Origin: Sialis fuliginosa | Taxonomy: Eukaryota > Arthropoda > Insecta > Megaloptera > Sialidae | DNA length: 64,000 bases | Direction of reading: 5' to 3' | Assembly: GCA_961205875.1 (NCBI GenBank) | Contig: OY540821.1 | Coordinates: 124,001 to 188,000, forward strand | Shown: positions 41,124 to 51,909 of the stretch, one piece after another | How the letters are laid out: the number at the start of each line of letters is the position of its first letter | Numbering within the stretch: position 1 is the first letter of the stretch | The notes under the pieces: generated by a model | The model's input: only the letters and a program-made list of their open reading frames with translations | What the model was told of the DNA's origin: nothing | The model's database searches: none | Made by a program: the position numbers and the translations under genes

Positions 41124-42530
41124 TCAGCATATTATAAGGTTGAAAGTTTTTAGTGCCATTAAACATTTTAAATTAAGTAGTTTCAGCAAGTCTTCTTCCG
41201 GTAAATTAGGGCTAACGGTCATCTTCTCTGGTGTTATTTCTTCGGTCTTCGGCTCCTCGTCACAGATTCTAATTTCATTTTGAGTAAAACATAACACATC
41301 TCCTGTCTTCACGTATACAACTTTTGGATTCTCTGTGAACGTTCGTCCAATGAGAACGTCATATGGCTGGACATTGTCTGGAACAACTCGGATGGGGACA
41401 TCTTCTACGGTGACCTCATCTACTGTGACATTCGTTTGTATTACTCCGGAAGACACTGTAATGTAGTTTTCGGCTCCAAAACCTTTAAAATTCATCGTTT
41501 CCGGCATTATATGTAGGTTATTCTCCGTAGCTTTACTTTCTTTTATTGTGCATTCAGAGCTTCCTGCGTCGATCATCGCTTGTATTTTTCTGTCTTTTAT
41601 CTTAATCGTCTTAATATATTTGTTCAAAGTGTCGGTTTCAGTCGTTATCACTTGCATGATGGTTCTTGGGGTACTTTGTTCTTCGCAATTCCTTTGGATA
41701 TGCCCTGGTTTTCCACATTTTCTACAGTAAAATTCTTTCTTCGGTTCTGGGCATGACCTGCTTACATGTCCCGCTTTCGAGCAATTATAACATTTTACTT
41801 CGTCCTCTCTTGGCTTTATTTCACTTCTCCTGTAGCTATTGTTCCGATCTTCGTTTATTCTTATCACTTTTTTCAAATCATGGAGTAGGTGATCTAAATC
41901 CACATGATCTCTGGCCACTATCGTGTTAACTAGCTCTCTGGACAATAAACCTATCACCAGTTGCTCTTTCGTCTCCTCAAAACCCATTTCTAATGCCATG
42001 CACAATTTTATTTTGTCGTGGAAATAGCTATCAATAGATTCATTGTTTGATTGTCTCCTATTTTTCATCTTCTCCCATCTCTCTGTTATACTTGTGGTTC
42101 GAACGAACGTTTTCTTAAATGCTGCCTCAAATGCGTCCCAAGTCAGTAGATATTCGCCTCGTGCAATATACCAATTCTTTGCGGGTCCTATTAAATTAAT
42201 TCTCGCTGTCTCGAGCGCCATTTCAGATGACCACCGGTGTAGTAGCATCATACTCTTTATATTTTCTATCCACTCCTTTGCCTCACATTCGCCGTTGCAT
42301 TGTTTTACCGCCTTCGATAAATCCGGCATCACGTAATAGGTTTGTGACGGTGTATTCATTAAAGCACGTTCCCTTTCAATTAATTCTAATTCTTTCTTTA
42401 AGATATCGCGCTCGCGACGTATTAATTCATTTTCTAGCTGTGTGTCAGACATCTTTACAACCCTAGATATCTCTGGTGGCGTATCAAAAGACATTACGTC
42501 GTTTAAACTGGACGCTCTTCTCATTTTCAC
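41124..42530 (-). CDS. Ty3/gypsy gag-protease ORF, truncated before RT
   Basis: This is a 468-residue open frame. Residues ~25-55 are a charged helical region. Residues ~75-230 are a retrotransposon gag domain (AKEWIENIKSMMLLHRWS, then WDAFEAAFKKTF). Two CCHC knuckles follow (CYNCSKAGHVSRSC, CRKCGKPGHIQRNC). Next comes a retropepsin-like domain with MIDAGSSECTI (DAG instead of the usual DTG or DSG) and YDVLIGRTF. It ends soon after PNLPEEDLLKLLN, where RT would begin. LTRs were not found. It is probably a 3'-truncated element, but the unbroken 1.4 kb frame could also mean recent insertion or a kept gag-like gene. Confidence 0.85.
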   Translation of the reverse strand: MKMRRASSLNDVMSFDTPPEISRVVKMSDTQLENELIRRERDILKKELELIERERALMNTPSQTYYVMPDLSKAVKQCNGECEAKEWIENIKSMMLLHRWSSEMALETARINLIGPAKNWYIARGEYLLTWDAFEAAFKKTFVRTTSITERWEKMKNRRQSNNESIDSYFHDKIKLCMALEMGFEETKEQLVIGLLSRELVNTIVARDHVDLDHLLHDLKKVIRINEDRNNSYRRSEIKPREDEVKCYNCSKAGHVSRSCPEPKKEFYCRKCGKPGHIQRNCEEQSTPRTIMQVITTETDTLNKYIKTIKIKDRKIQAMIDAGSSECTIKESKATENNLHIMPETMNFKGFGAENYITVSSGVIQTNVTVDEVTVEDVPIRVVPDNVQPYDVLIGRTFTENPKVVYVKTGDVLCFTQNEIRICDEEPKTEEITPEKMTVSPNLPEEDLLKLLNLKCLMALKTFNLIIC

Positions 42531-43392
42531 ACCGTATAATTGTCACTCAAATGTTCGAAGCTTTACTGTAGCTTTCACTTATGTAACCGAACGATCAATC
42601 TCAACTTTCATAAGCGCTCTCACAGTACATACACTTGATTGTTGTTTCTTTTCTGCGTAGTTATTAATTTTACGTGTCTTTCTTTTAATAACCGCACTCT
42701 TGTAGTTTTAAACAATAAGTTTAGTCTCTTGGTAGCTGCCGTAATTATAATTTAACGTCAATGTCTTGTCCTGATGGAAAAACACAGTATCGATGCCTCC
42801 GATCTTTCACTCGCGCACGTTGATTGTTCATAAGTCTCACTCTTACTCTGCGTCGTTTGATTTCCCGCTCTGTTTCGGATCCGTAGGATATAGTTTACAG
42901 GTTATCAATTATAATTTTGATTAAAATTGTCACCTTTTTCACTTTTATCCCACCGCTGCTCTGTAGGGGGTATCACTCACTTCTCGTTTAAGTTCTCTAT
43001 ATATTTAATAAAACAATAATTCTCTTTCTTAATTACTTTATTTCACTTTTATCATTCCATACATACACGTTATCTCCTCAAAACTCTATCTCACTCTACT
43101 CTCTCTCCTTCTCTCTTGTATTTTTCTCCTACATATATATGTATATACTATTAATGCGAAGGGGGAAAAAAAAAAGGAAAACACAAAACAAAGTACTAAT
43201 AACTATGTCTGATAATGTCTCTAGAAATTAAATAACTACCAATAATTATGTCCACAATAATGTAATGTTTTACACAAAAGTGAAGGTCTAAGGGGACCGC
43301 GCACGAACCAAAGTAATAAAAAAAATAAAAGTACATTTGTATATCGTCTGAGAAGGTTTGTTTATTCGCTCACTACCCGAATAGCTGACGCA
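42531..43392. other. Upstream region of the gypsy ORF, CT-rich tract
   Basis: I see no gene. A pyrimidine-rich tract lies at 43080-43130. An LTR or primer site would be expected here for the gag ORF, but I could not identify one. Confidence 0.4.
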
Positions 43393-43399
43393 TTAATGA

Positions 43400-44050
43400 T
43401 ATCTTCTTAAGAATCCGGCGGCGATGGCTTGGTGGCCGTGGGGGGCACGTAATAGGGGTGAGTCGGTCGGGCCACGGGATCGTTCCCTGGGTGCCGAACA
43501 GGTCCCTGGGGGTTTCTCGGGAGTGGGCGCACCGAAGTCGGTTCCGCGTCTTGGCTGGCGCCAGGAGGGTAACCCGTCCCGGATCGGCGAGATGAGGGGC
43601 GGTACCGGGGACGGCCGAGGGAGATGCCTGGACAGGGCCGGGCGGTGATCTTCCACAGTCAGGAATGCACCAGGTGTTGGTGGAACGCCCGGTGTTGGAG
43701 AGTCCAGAGGCAACGGAGTCCGCGGGACTGCCGGACGCGGGCGCAGGTCGGCTTTCGTGAGGGAAGCGCGTCGACGTTTAGGTGGCGGCGCCTGGGCGGT
43801 CGGGCGTGCGAGCGAGCCGGTCAGCTGACCAGATCAAGCGGGGTCTCTCGCGGTGACGACGTCCACCGCGACGGTATATGCGTCCACCGTCGAGGCGTTT
43901 GCGGGGGCGTTTCCTCTTTGACATACGCGTCGGTGATGATGTCGGGGCGAGGGAATTCCCAGGTGGACCTGAAGGATCGTCGGCGTGTGGGCAGCGGGGC
44001 CGGACCTGGTGATGCCTTCTGCGGGTGGCCGGAGTATGGATGTCGTTTCT
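43400..44050. other. GC-rich island of unknown origin
   Basis: About 650 bp of clearly GC-rich sequence sits in a genome that is AT-rich everywhere else. ORFs on both strands (43393-43713 -, 43624-44058 +) are the expected by-product of GC-rich codons and have low-complexity Pro/Arg/Gly content. It is not recognisable as rRNA. It could be a long terminal repeat or leader of an unrecognised retroelement, a CpG-rich regulatory island, or foreign DNA. Confidence 0.6.
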
Positions 44051-44300
44051 ATATCTAGTCTCTGTTTCACAGCGGGCCGCAGCGGTTACCAGAGATGTCG
44101 ATAGCAGATTTGTGCGTTCTGAGTGGGTCAGAACTAAATATCGCTTCTGGATCTAGTCTCTGTTTCACAGCGGGCCGCAGCGGTTACCAGAGATGTCGAT
44201 AGCAGATTTGTGCGTTCTGAGCGGGTCAGAACTAAATATCGCTTCTGGATCTAATCTCTGTTTCACAGCGGGCCGCAGCGGTTACCAGAGATGTCGATCG
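44043..44300. repeat. 98-bp tandem repeat, about 2.6 units
   Basis: The unit starting at ATCTAGTCTCTGTTTCACAG recurs at 44053, 44151 and 44249 (period 98) with very few differences. The third unit breaks off after GTTACCAGAGATGTCGAT. It contains CAGCGGGCCGCAGCGG. It forms the right edge of the GC-rich island. Confidence 0.93.
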
Positions 44301-45340
44301 CAGATTATCTGAATCAGATATATATCACGTGAACCAGTCAGGGAAATATCAAAAACTGAACTGGGTCGTTTGAGACTTTGGGATCGTCTGATTTGTTTTA
44401 AAAATCCTCCAGCTTTTATACAAAAATTCCCTGGCTTCTCCGGGGCGCGCAGGGTGCAGAGGGAGTACGTTAAGTCGGAGGATAGTCCTATGCCCGTGAC
44501 GTCATGTCTAAATTCTCGGAAATGACCTACCGCAGTTTGAAACAAATGCAATGTTACGCACTACATAGTGTGAGGATACGGTGTGCTGCGGAGGTAGGTG
44601 TGTGCGTGTGCTTGGTGGCTGCAAGCATCGTAAGTCGCTCGTGCTATGACCGTTGTGCACATGCGGATGCAATAAAAAACCTTATGAGAGACTTCTAGCG
44701 AAGGGTTCTTGACCGCTTCGATTAGTGCATCCTTACGATGTGGTATTTGGGTACAAAAATGCATTTTACAGAATACTATGTATTTTGTTCAGAAGCGTCT
44801 CAATTCTCATAAAAACAAAATACTTTGTATTCCGTTCAGTGGCGTGTCAATCTTATTGTGGATGTCTCGAGATTTCTTAGCTGCTGCGAGACACTTGGCC
44901 TTCCAAGTAAGCTTTGATGACATTATATAACAAAAACTGAGGAACGAAGAATGAGCAGATATGAATTAAGATTTCTCTTAAGGTCATGGTTTTTTTAAAT
45001 GGAATAAACGTGTTAAAAACCTTCAACTTATAACTTTACACATAAGTTGATTACTCTTAAATAACAATGAATATATGTCAACTCTTAATCCCTAAATTCT
45101 TATTACGATGCTATTAATGCGCTTATAATTTAAATAATCAATTTCAATAAAAGAACTCCTTCTTCTCATCCTTTATATAACTAATATTGGATTATAAGAA
45201 AGGGAATATAAATGGTTAATTGATTTCATCTTAATCTAGATTAATATTACTATGTTCTACTATATTAATGGTTAGTATAAAAATAATTCAAGAGACTCGA
45301 TCAATGATGTTACATTCCGACTATGTATAAATGTAGATTA
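44301..45340. other. No gene recognised
   Basis: The part 44300-44930 is moderately complex, AT-neutral sequence with short ORFs lacking family character. The part 44930-45340 is AT-rich. No repeat borders were seen. Confidence 0.4.
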
Positions 45341-45730
45341 TTATTGCCCAAAGACTGATGGAATCTTAATTACAGCTGATGATTGCAGAATATTAATTTT
45401 GTTATCGATAGGATATGATCCATTCACTGGAATTTTATTGCCTACCAAATCTTCTAGATCATTAAACCCGGTAACATTTAACACTCCACCAGAAGCAGAA
45501 ATTCTACCCACTGATGTATTGTTTAGATATAAATGACTCAGATTAGGCAATCTTTTCAGATCAATTGATAATGAGCATGACCCGTCAATTAAAATCAAAT
45601 CCACATGAGGACCCAGATATCCTTCAAGACCCTTCACCGAACTGTTATGACAAAGGGTTCTCTTAATTAGTTTTCTTAAAGTCTTGAGAACCAACAATAT
45701 TCCAACAAATAATACCAAAAATAAAGTCAT
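45341..45730 (-). CDS. Small membrane-anchored protein of unknown family
   Basis: A 129-residue ORF starts at the ATG 45728-45730, eight bases after the stop of the hAT transposase frame on the same strand. Residues 2-17 (TLFLVLFVGILLVLKT) are a clear hydrophobic anchor, followed by a basic stretch (LRKLIKR). The rest is soluble-looking, with GLEGYLGPHVDLILIDGS and LKRLPNLSHLYLNNTSVG, slightly leucine-rich-repeat-like. There is no known catalytic motif. Its tight linkage to the hAT gene suggests a second ORF of that transposon, but it could be unrelated. The frame is intact while the hAT is decayed, which is notable. Confidence 0.5.
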   Translation of the reverse strand: MTLFLVLFVGILLVLKTLRKLIKRTLCHNSSVKGLEGYLGPHVDLILIDGSCSLSIDLKRLPNLSHLYLNNTSVGRISASGGVLNVTGFNDLEDLVGNKIPVNGSYPIDNKINILQSSAVIKIPSVFGQ

Positions 45731-45738
45731 ATCATACG

Positions 45739-48700
45739 TTATCTCGACCCAGATACTAATTGTTGAATAACAGCGTAATTTTCTGGTTTGGAAGTTGTAA
45801 CGGTTTCGGATAAAATATTTTGCATTGATTCTGTTTCTGTCACTGAACGTTGATATAATTCTTTTGCATTTTCTAACTGAGTTTTCATTTCTTTTATGGT
45901 CGTATTTTCTTCTGCAATCTCTTTCAAAATTTCCTCCTCCTTTTTAGCTCTTTTTAATTCCAACTGTTTCGCCTTTTCTATTTTTTCTTTTTCTATGTAT
46001 TTTCACTTCTTCTAGATATTGTAGATACTGTCTTTGAGCATTTCTAGTCATTTTTAGGAGTTTATTAGTAATATGAACTTTGTAAGGAGCAAACCTTTGC
46101 GAACCATGAGTCTTGCGTGCAGAGTTTTGAGAGCCATATTGGCACGATCATGTGTCAACATTCTACCGGATTCTGAAAACCGTCGCTCTACATTTGAATT
46201 CCCGTTGGTAATAGATAAAGCAGCTTTAACAACGCGCGTTATTAATGGATATTTACTCAATTGATCTGTATTTTTAAGAGCGAAAATCTGAGTCCAATAT
46301 TCGTCAATTCTTTGTTTGTTTGTTTTTGTTTAACAAATTCAGTTTCAGTCTCAATTTGGAATAGATGCCACTCAGTTGTCAAATAATCAACATTAATGCC
46401 AATCAAAGGCATGTTCATACAAATTTTTTTAATACAGTCCACGCTTTCACTTTTTTTAATGTTTTCTGACGATAAACATTTGAAATATTTTAAGAAACTA
46501 ACACTGGACAGTTTCTGCCATAAATATTTAATTATTTATTTATAACATTTTTGTACGCTATTGAAAAAACGTCATTTGTCTGATTTAGTTAACATTTTAA
46601 CTGATTCTGTAACATTTCACCACAATTAATATTATACAGTGTATTCCAAGTTGATTAAGACATAGAACATTTAACATGGGGACAATTAGAAATGTTGTAG
46701 TAGCCTTTGGTCAAATTTAACAATGTGTGATTGGTGCATTTTGAAATGCCGCCACAAAATTTAATAAAATAGTAATAAGTATTTTGTTTTCAAATTTATA
46801 TCTGCCAAAAAATATTATTATAATTTTATCTAGGATGCTTAATTTTATTTCATTATGTATTTTATTGTTGAAAACAAAATACTGTTGATTAATTTAAAAT
46901 TTATCAGTTAGCTTTGTGGCGGCATTTCAAAATGCACCAATGACACATCGTTAAATTTGACCAAAGGTTACTACAACATTTCTAATTGTCCCCATGTTAA
47001 ATTTCCTATGTCTTAATCAACTTGGAATACACTGTATACACTGAGCAATATAGATTTTTCAAAAAATTGTTCTGGTTTTTGATCGAAATATGTATCGTAT
47101 TTTATGGCTCCTTTAATAATATTTGAACACAGTAAATAAATTAAATTTTTCATTTGACTATATGATATGTGAATAAGGGGTTCGTCTCTCTGCATTAATA
47201 CTAGAAATTCTTTGTTGAATAAATTAGAAACATAAACTACGAACTGTAAGGTAGGTATCAACTTTTTATCTTTCAGGTATTCAATTATTTGGATATAATG
47301 CTGTTTAGTAGTTGTTTCTTTCCTATTTTTTGGTATGAATTTAAAAAAATACTCAATTAACGCAGGAATTTGTTCTAAAATACGATCTGCTGCTGGACCT
47401 AAAGTAGCCCATTGTGTATCATAATGTTTGATAAACTTATGATTTGGTGTATTTGTCGTTGATTGTGCTTATTCGAAATCATGCCAACGTAAAGGTTGAT
47501 TATGAAAAAAATAAAAAATCTCACAATCAACTCAGAAATATCAAGAACTAGTTCTTCAGTTCCTTTTTTAATTGAATTATGAGCGCTATGCAGTAAGCAT
47601 GATCCTAGATCAACCAATGACTTATGACCCATTTTACGTAATTCTGCCTGAAATAAGGATAAAACAGTTTTGTTTATTATTATTATTATTATTTATTTAG
47701 CATTTTTGTAAACCATTACAGATCTCATACATTTGTCGCTAGTATAAAATATCTAAATTTAAACTTATAAACTATAATAAAAATTAAAATAAGAATAGAA
47801 AACAAATAGGTATTGTCTTACATACAAATATAAATTATATAGAAATAGTAACTGCAAATTGTTGGGCTCTACATACATAGGTGAGGTGGTATATTAATAT
47901 GTTTGTAATTCAACTGTTAGCAAGAAAGTCTTTTATACTATAAAAACATTTTGATATTAAATAGCAGTTTACATTTGGTCCATCTTTTGCCAGCATTAAA
48001 ACATTTTTAGCGCTCAAATTATTATCTTCCAGCCCTTTGAATAAGTATTTAACTATCATTTTTCTCTATAAAATATGTATCTAAATATGAATTAATAATT
48101 TTATTAAAATCTTTTGACCAGAATTGAACTCTTAGTTGAAGCTCCTTTTTACTCTTGACGTTTGTAGTTTCGTCGAATTGAAACATAAAACATACGTTAG
48201 GGGCTTGTAATTCTGATAACAACATATTTTTAAAATATGGGGCTAATCCATAGACTTGCTCTCGATAAAGAAAAAGCATTAGTATAATTCCTTTTTCTTA
48301 TCACATGAACATAATGAAAGATTATTACTTATTACATCTAGTATTTTGTATAGTTCTGCTCTAGTCGCTGCATCATTTGTACTGAAACTGAATAAATTCC
48401 ATTGAGATCCAACAGGTACTTGTGAAATTGCATTCGTTTCTGCTGAAGAATTGTCAACTAAAGCTGACGATCCGCTTTGTGAACTAGAAGGACCTGCAGT
48501 TAATATTGCAATGTGTTGCTGAGAAGGATTGATCTTGAATAGATTGTCCTTGTGGTTCGTTGATTTAGCATGTTGTTCGAGTTTACCAAAACCTTTCTCA
48601 ACATTGATGGTAACATTAGTGCATGTTTTACACCGAGCTTTGTGTATATTTTCAGGATTTTTTTCTGCCCAATCCGAAATTTTACTATTATTGATGTCAA

Positions 48701-48740
48701 TTTTTTCCTTCCAAGATTCTTGAAACAGTGTTTTACCCAT
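45739..48740 (-). pseudogene. hAT transposase (zinc-finger N-terminus, coiled-coil tail), heavily decayed
   Basis: The N-terminus (48740-48279) has a BED-like finger: CKTCTNVTINVEKGFG, then LEQHAKSTNHK. The core pieces are LAPYFKNMLLSELQAPN and FDETTNVKSKKELQLRV (48279-48049), SLVDLGSCLLHSAHNSIKKG (47632-47399), and MIPTLQFVVYVSNLFNKEF and EEPLIH-like RDEPLIHISY (47261-47040). The dimerisation region is 46260-46054 (ALSITNGNSNVERRFSESG). The tail (46020-45739) is a charged coiled coil ending VSGSR. Frame breaks lie between pieces, and a mariner-type MITE sits at 46637-47034. It is inactive. Confidence 0.85.
46635..47036. mobile_element. TA-flanked MITE with ~130-bp inverted ends (Tc1/mariner-type)
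   Basis: The element 46637-47034 (398 bp) begins CAGTGTATTCCAAGTTGATT and ends with its inverse, flanked by TA on both sides. The inverted match continues about 130 bp inward with few mismatches (TTTGACCAAAGG, GGCGGCATTTCAAAATGC). There is no ORF. It interrupts the hAT pseudogene, so it is younger than that copy. Confidence 0.92.
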
Positions 48741-49418
48741 TTTACATATTTTATATGCAATGCTATTTATTATGTAATATTACATTTTACATATAATATT
48801 TGTAATAATTTTTTTGTACAGTTACAACATTACTATTGAAAAAGAAACATTTCATACGGGATATTTACTTTATATATTTACATACTTTATATTTTATATG
48901 AATGCAATTTACTTATATGTACATCACTGTACATGTAAATTATGTATTTAATTATGTATATGAGATTTGTTTATGTGCTACATATAATTCATATTATTCT
49001 TCGCATATAAATAATATTATTTATAATAAAATGTAAACATTCACTAATGTTTTATTCACTATATACTAAAAAAACTATTTTTTATCTTCTAATATTAGAA
49101 ATTATTTATTACAATTTAGCAAATTGTTTTCCCACGGTTGCAAATACATATTTTTAATAACACAATAAATAAGAGAAAGAAAATATTTCAATGGCTGTGT
49201 CATTGTCTTATGAAGACATTTACAGATTTTTTTTGAATACTTAAATTATAAATTTCAGCGTTGTTTTGCAGAAGCTATAAACTATGTCTATGATCGTAAC
49301 TGTTACTATCCAAGTTAAATTTTATTTTTGCCGCGTCTTATCAAATCATCTTTATTTATTTCCTTGTTGTCGTGTACCGTATATGTAAATATTAATTTCG
49401 GTTGGAAATATACACACG

Positions 49419-49655
49419 ATCGCGATGAAAATTGCAAGGGATGGAGAATGAATACTCAGTGTTCGAATAACGAAGAAAATATTTGCACAACCCCAACAGA
49501 TTTTTAGATATTCGCTCCGTCGCTGGCTGTTAATAACTGACGACGAAGCAAATTTAAAAAAATCTGAAGTACTTTGGCAAATTTTCTCTTCGTGTATCGA
49601 AAACCGAGTATTTTTTCTACATCCTCTGTAATTTTCATCACGATCTAGACAATAT
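49419..49655. repeat. Imperfect hairpin repeat
   Basis: The arm starting CGATCGCGATGAAAATTG (49419) and the arm ending TTTTCATCACGATCTAG (~49649) are inverted copies over about 105 bp each, with roughly three quarters of bases matching by eye. Almost no spacer separates them. It could be a decayed fold-back MITE. Confidence 0.7.
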
Positions 49656-51261
49656 TTTTATCCGAATTAATAACCTAAGTAATCTGATTGTCAAATTTGA
49701 ATTCTGTAGGAAAACTAATGTAAGAATAATTAAAAGAATTATTAATATATACTTCTAAAAGAGATGTTTAATCAAATGGATAATATAAATATGGTAAATA
49801 ATGTGTTTCACGAGAAACTGAAAGTTTTACAGGAACGTTTGTTGTGACATTTTTATTTATATTAAAAATAACATGTTATGCAAATGTCTTAGTTATTAAC
49901 GCACTGTTAATAAATAATTTACTTACCTTTGTGTTTATTTTATATTTCAAATACCTGCAAATAATAATATGAATGGTCATATAGTAAGCAGATGAAAAAA
50001 ACAACTTGTAACAGTACGCTCTCTCCCTATATATTGGTCACGTTCATAATATTTTATTTAACTTGTATATAACACATTTTTTTCTAATACGTAGATACCG
50101 TTTAAAAAATAATTTGAAAAATTAAAAAAAATTAAAGAAAATCGATTATTTCCTAAACAAAATTTTGGGGAAAAAATGAACAAAACATAAACTATAGATG
50201 AGAACATTTTCTATAAATTTAATCTAAAACATTTTTTTCTACTGCGTACCGTTTCAAAAATAATTCGAAAAATTCAAAAATTGACATCAGTTAACATCCG
50301 TTTCCGGTTTAATGATGATTTTCAAAAATAGGAGGTGCACATCTGGAGTATACAAAGACAAGCTTTTCGAAATTTCGAGTAGATTTATTCAATAGCTATT
50401 TATGATACATCATTTTTAAAAACACTATTTTGTTCGAAATTTTATCAGCTTTAAGATTTACAAAACCTGTTTTATCTTAACTGATAATTCCAGTGTTATT
50501 CCCAAATAACTGATAGCTTTGTAAGCCCCAAGAAAGTTATGCACCCCCTTCGAGGGGGGGGAAGTTATCGCTATGTTCTATACATTCAAATCTTTCAATT
50601 TCTTGAAAATAAAATGTACTCCGTCATTTTTTTCTATAAATTAATATTAAAATTGTACTTTTTAATGTCATTTTTTGGAAATTATACTGTACATTTTATT
50701 AGAATAATTTATTGTACATAATTTTATGACTTAACAGGGCAGTGAAAATTATGATATATTATGCGTATCATTATAATATATTATACCAAGCTTAAAAATA
50801 TGATATGATATAGGTACCCATCATAATTACGATACGGTTGGCATTACTAAAATTTCGCCTTCAACGCGAATAACTTCAAAAAGTTTGACATCTTCTGTAA
50901 TAGTTTAGAAATGTCATTCACTGTTATGTTTATGTTAGTTCGAGATTTTTAATAAAACAAAGATTTGGTTTGGAAAATGTAAGTATATAACTCTAATTAT
51001 TATATTGATGCTGTTATAAGATTACATTTTTGTATTTCAAGCAGTCAATTATTTACGAAGTAGAGAGTGGCATGTGCCACTGTTCATGCAAGTAATGTCA
51101 AAGTGAAAATATGTGAAAACAAAGCAATTTTACTTCCATGTTCTGAAAGAAATGGAAGTATTGTAATACAATCGAAAAATCGTGTCCGAGATAATGACAG
51201 ATTCTGAATGTACTAACTTCAAAACTTAAAGAAAAGTTAATTTCCGCATGGCGGCTGTGCG

Positions 51262-51540
51262 TCAGTGTGCGTGTGTCTGGATGTAGAATTTTCTTTCGTT
51301 CATGATAACCAACTACTGTAAAAATGTACCGATCTGAATTATTTTTGGGGAAAATGTTTGTCTCAGTGAGTACTCCAGACCTATTGATTTTGGTGCTAAT
51401 CGGATTAGGGGTTTTGGAAATATTCGAAATTTTGTAACTCTTTTCGTCTAAAAAGTGAACATTGTCTGTTAGCAGTTTTTTTACAGTAGTTATCGTGAAC
51501 GAAAGAAAATTCTACATCCAGACTCCAGACACACAATCAC
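51262..51540. repeat. Inverted-repeat element (MITE-like)
   Basis: The arms TGTCTGGATGTAGAATTTTC (from ~51274) and GAAAATTCTACATCCAGACT (to ~51525) continue inward to TTTTTACAGTAGTT for about 55 bp with few mismatches. The spacer is about 150 bp. The outer GTGTG/CACAC bases also match. No target duplication was fixed. Confidence 0.8.
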
Positions 51541-51909
51541 ATAACCTAAAAACTGCAAATCGATTCGTTTTACATAAATAACTAACTAAATGCTACAAAA
51601 TCCGTAGCGAACATTAAAATTGCCTATATCACCAAATCACCATATTATCAAGTAAAAACTCTACTGAATCTAGTTAAAAACTAACAAGAAACATGTAAAA
51701 AAAACTTACTTGTTAAATATTTTTCAAACAAACACTCTAACTGAACGATTCAAAATGTTTACTACAATGGCTGATTGGGAAGTACACTTTACAACTACTA
51801 GAGGCGGTGTTATTATTAAACATGCTGAGATATTGACGGGGTACGATTTAGGCGGTAGTAAAACCTTACCCTATATTATCTGTATTATTAAAAGGAGGAT
51901 GATTCTCTA

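Larger units (their letters stand above)
48741..51909. other. Long gene-poor AT-rich stretch
   Basis: Apart from the two inverted repeats listed separately, nothing can be supported. Small ORFs (for example 50539-50721, 51710-51910) have no family character. A TAT microsatellite-like area precedes it near 47670-47700. Confidence 0.45.

Noticed and set aside
41548..42660. Several plus-strand ORFs opposite the gypsy gag
   Set aside because: Shadows. The minus-strand ORF has CCHC knuckles and a protease motif.
43393..44058. Protein genes in the GC-rich island
   Set aside because: Overlapping ORFs in several frames with low-complexity Pro/Arg/Gly content are expected by chance in GC-rich DNA.
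43400..44300. rRNA or rDNA spacer
   Set aside because: GC-rich and repeat-bearing, but no conserved 18S, 5.8S or 28S core words were found. Left as unassigned.
45341..45730. Endogenous viral membrane protein
   Set aside because: The only support is a hydrophobic N-terminus. The linkage is to a hAT transposon and no viral motif was seen.
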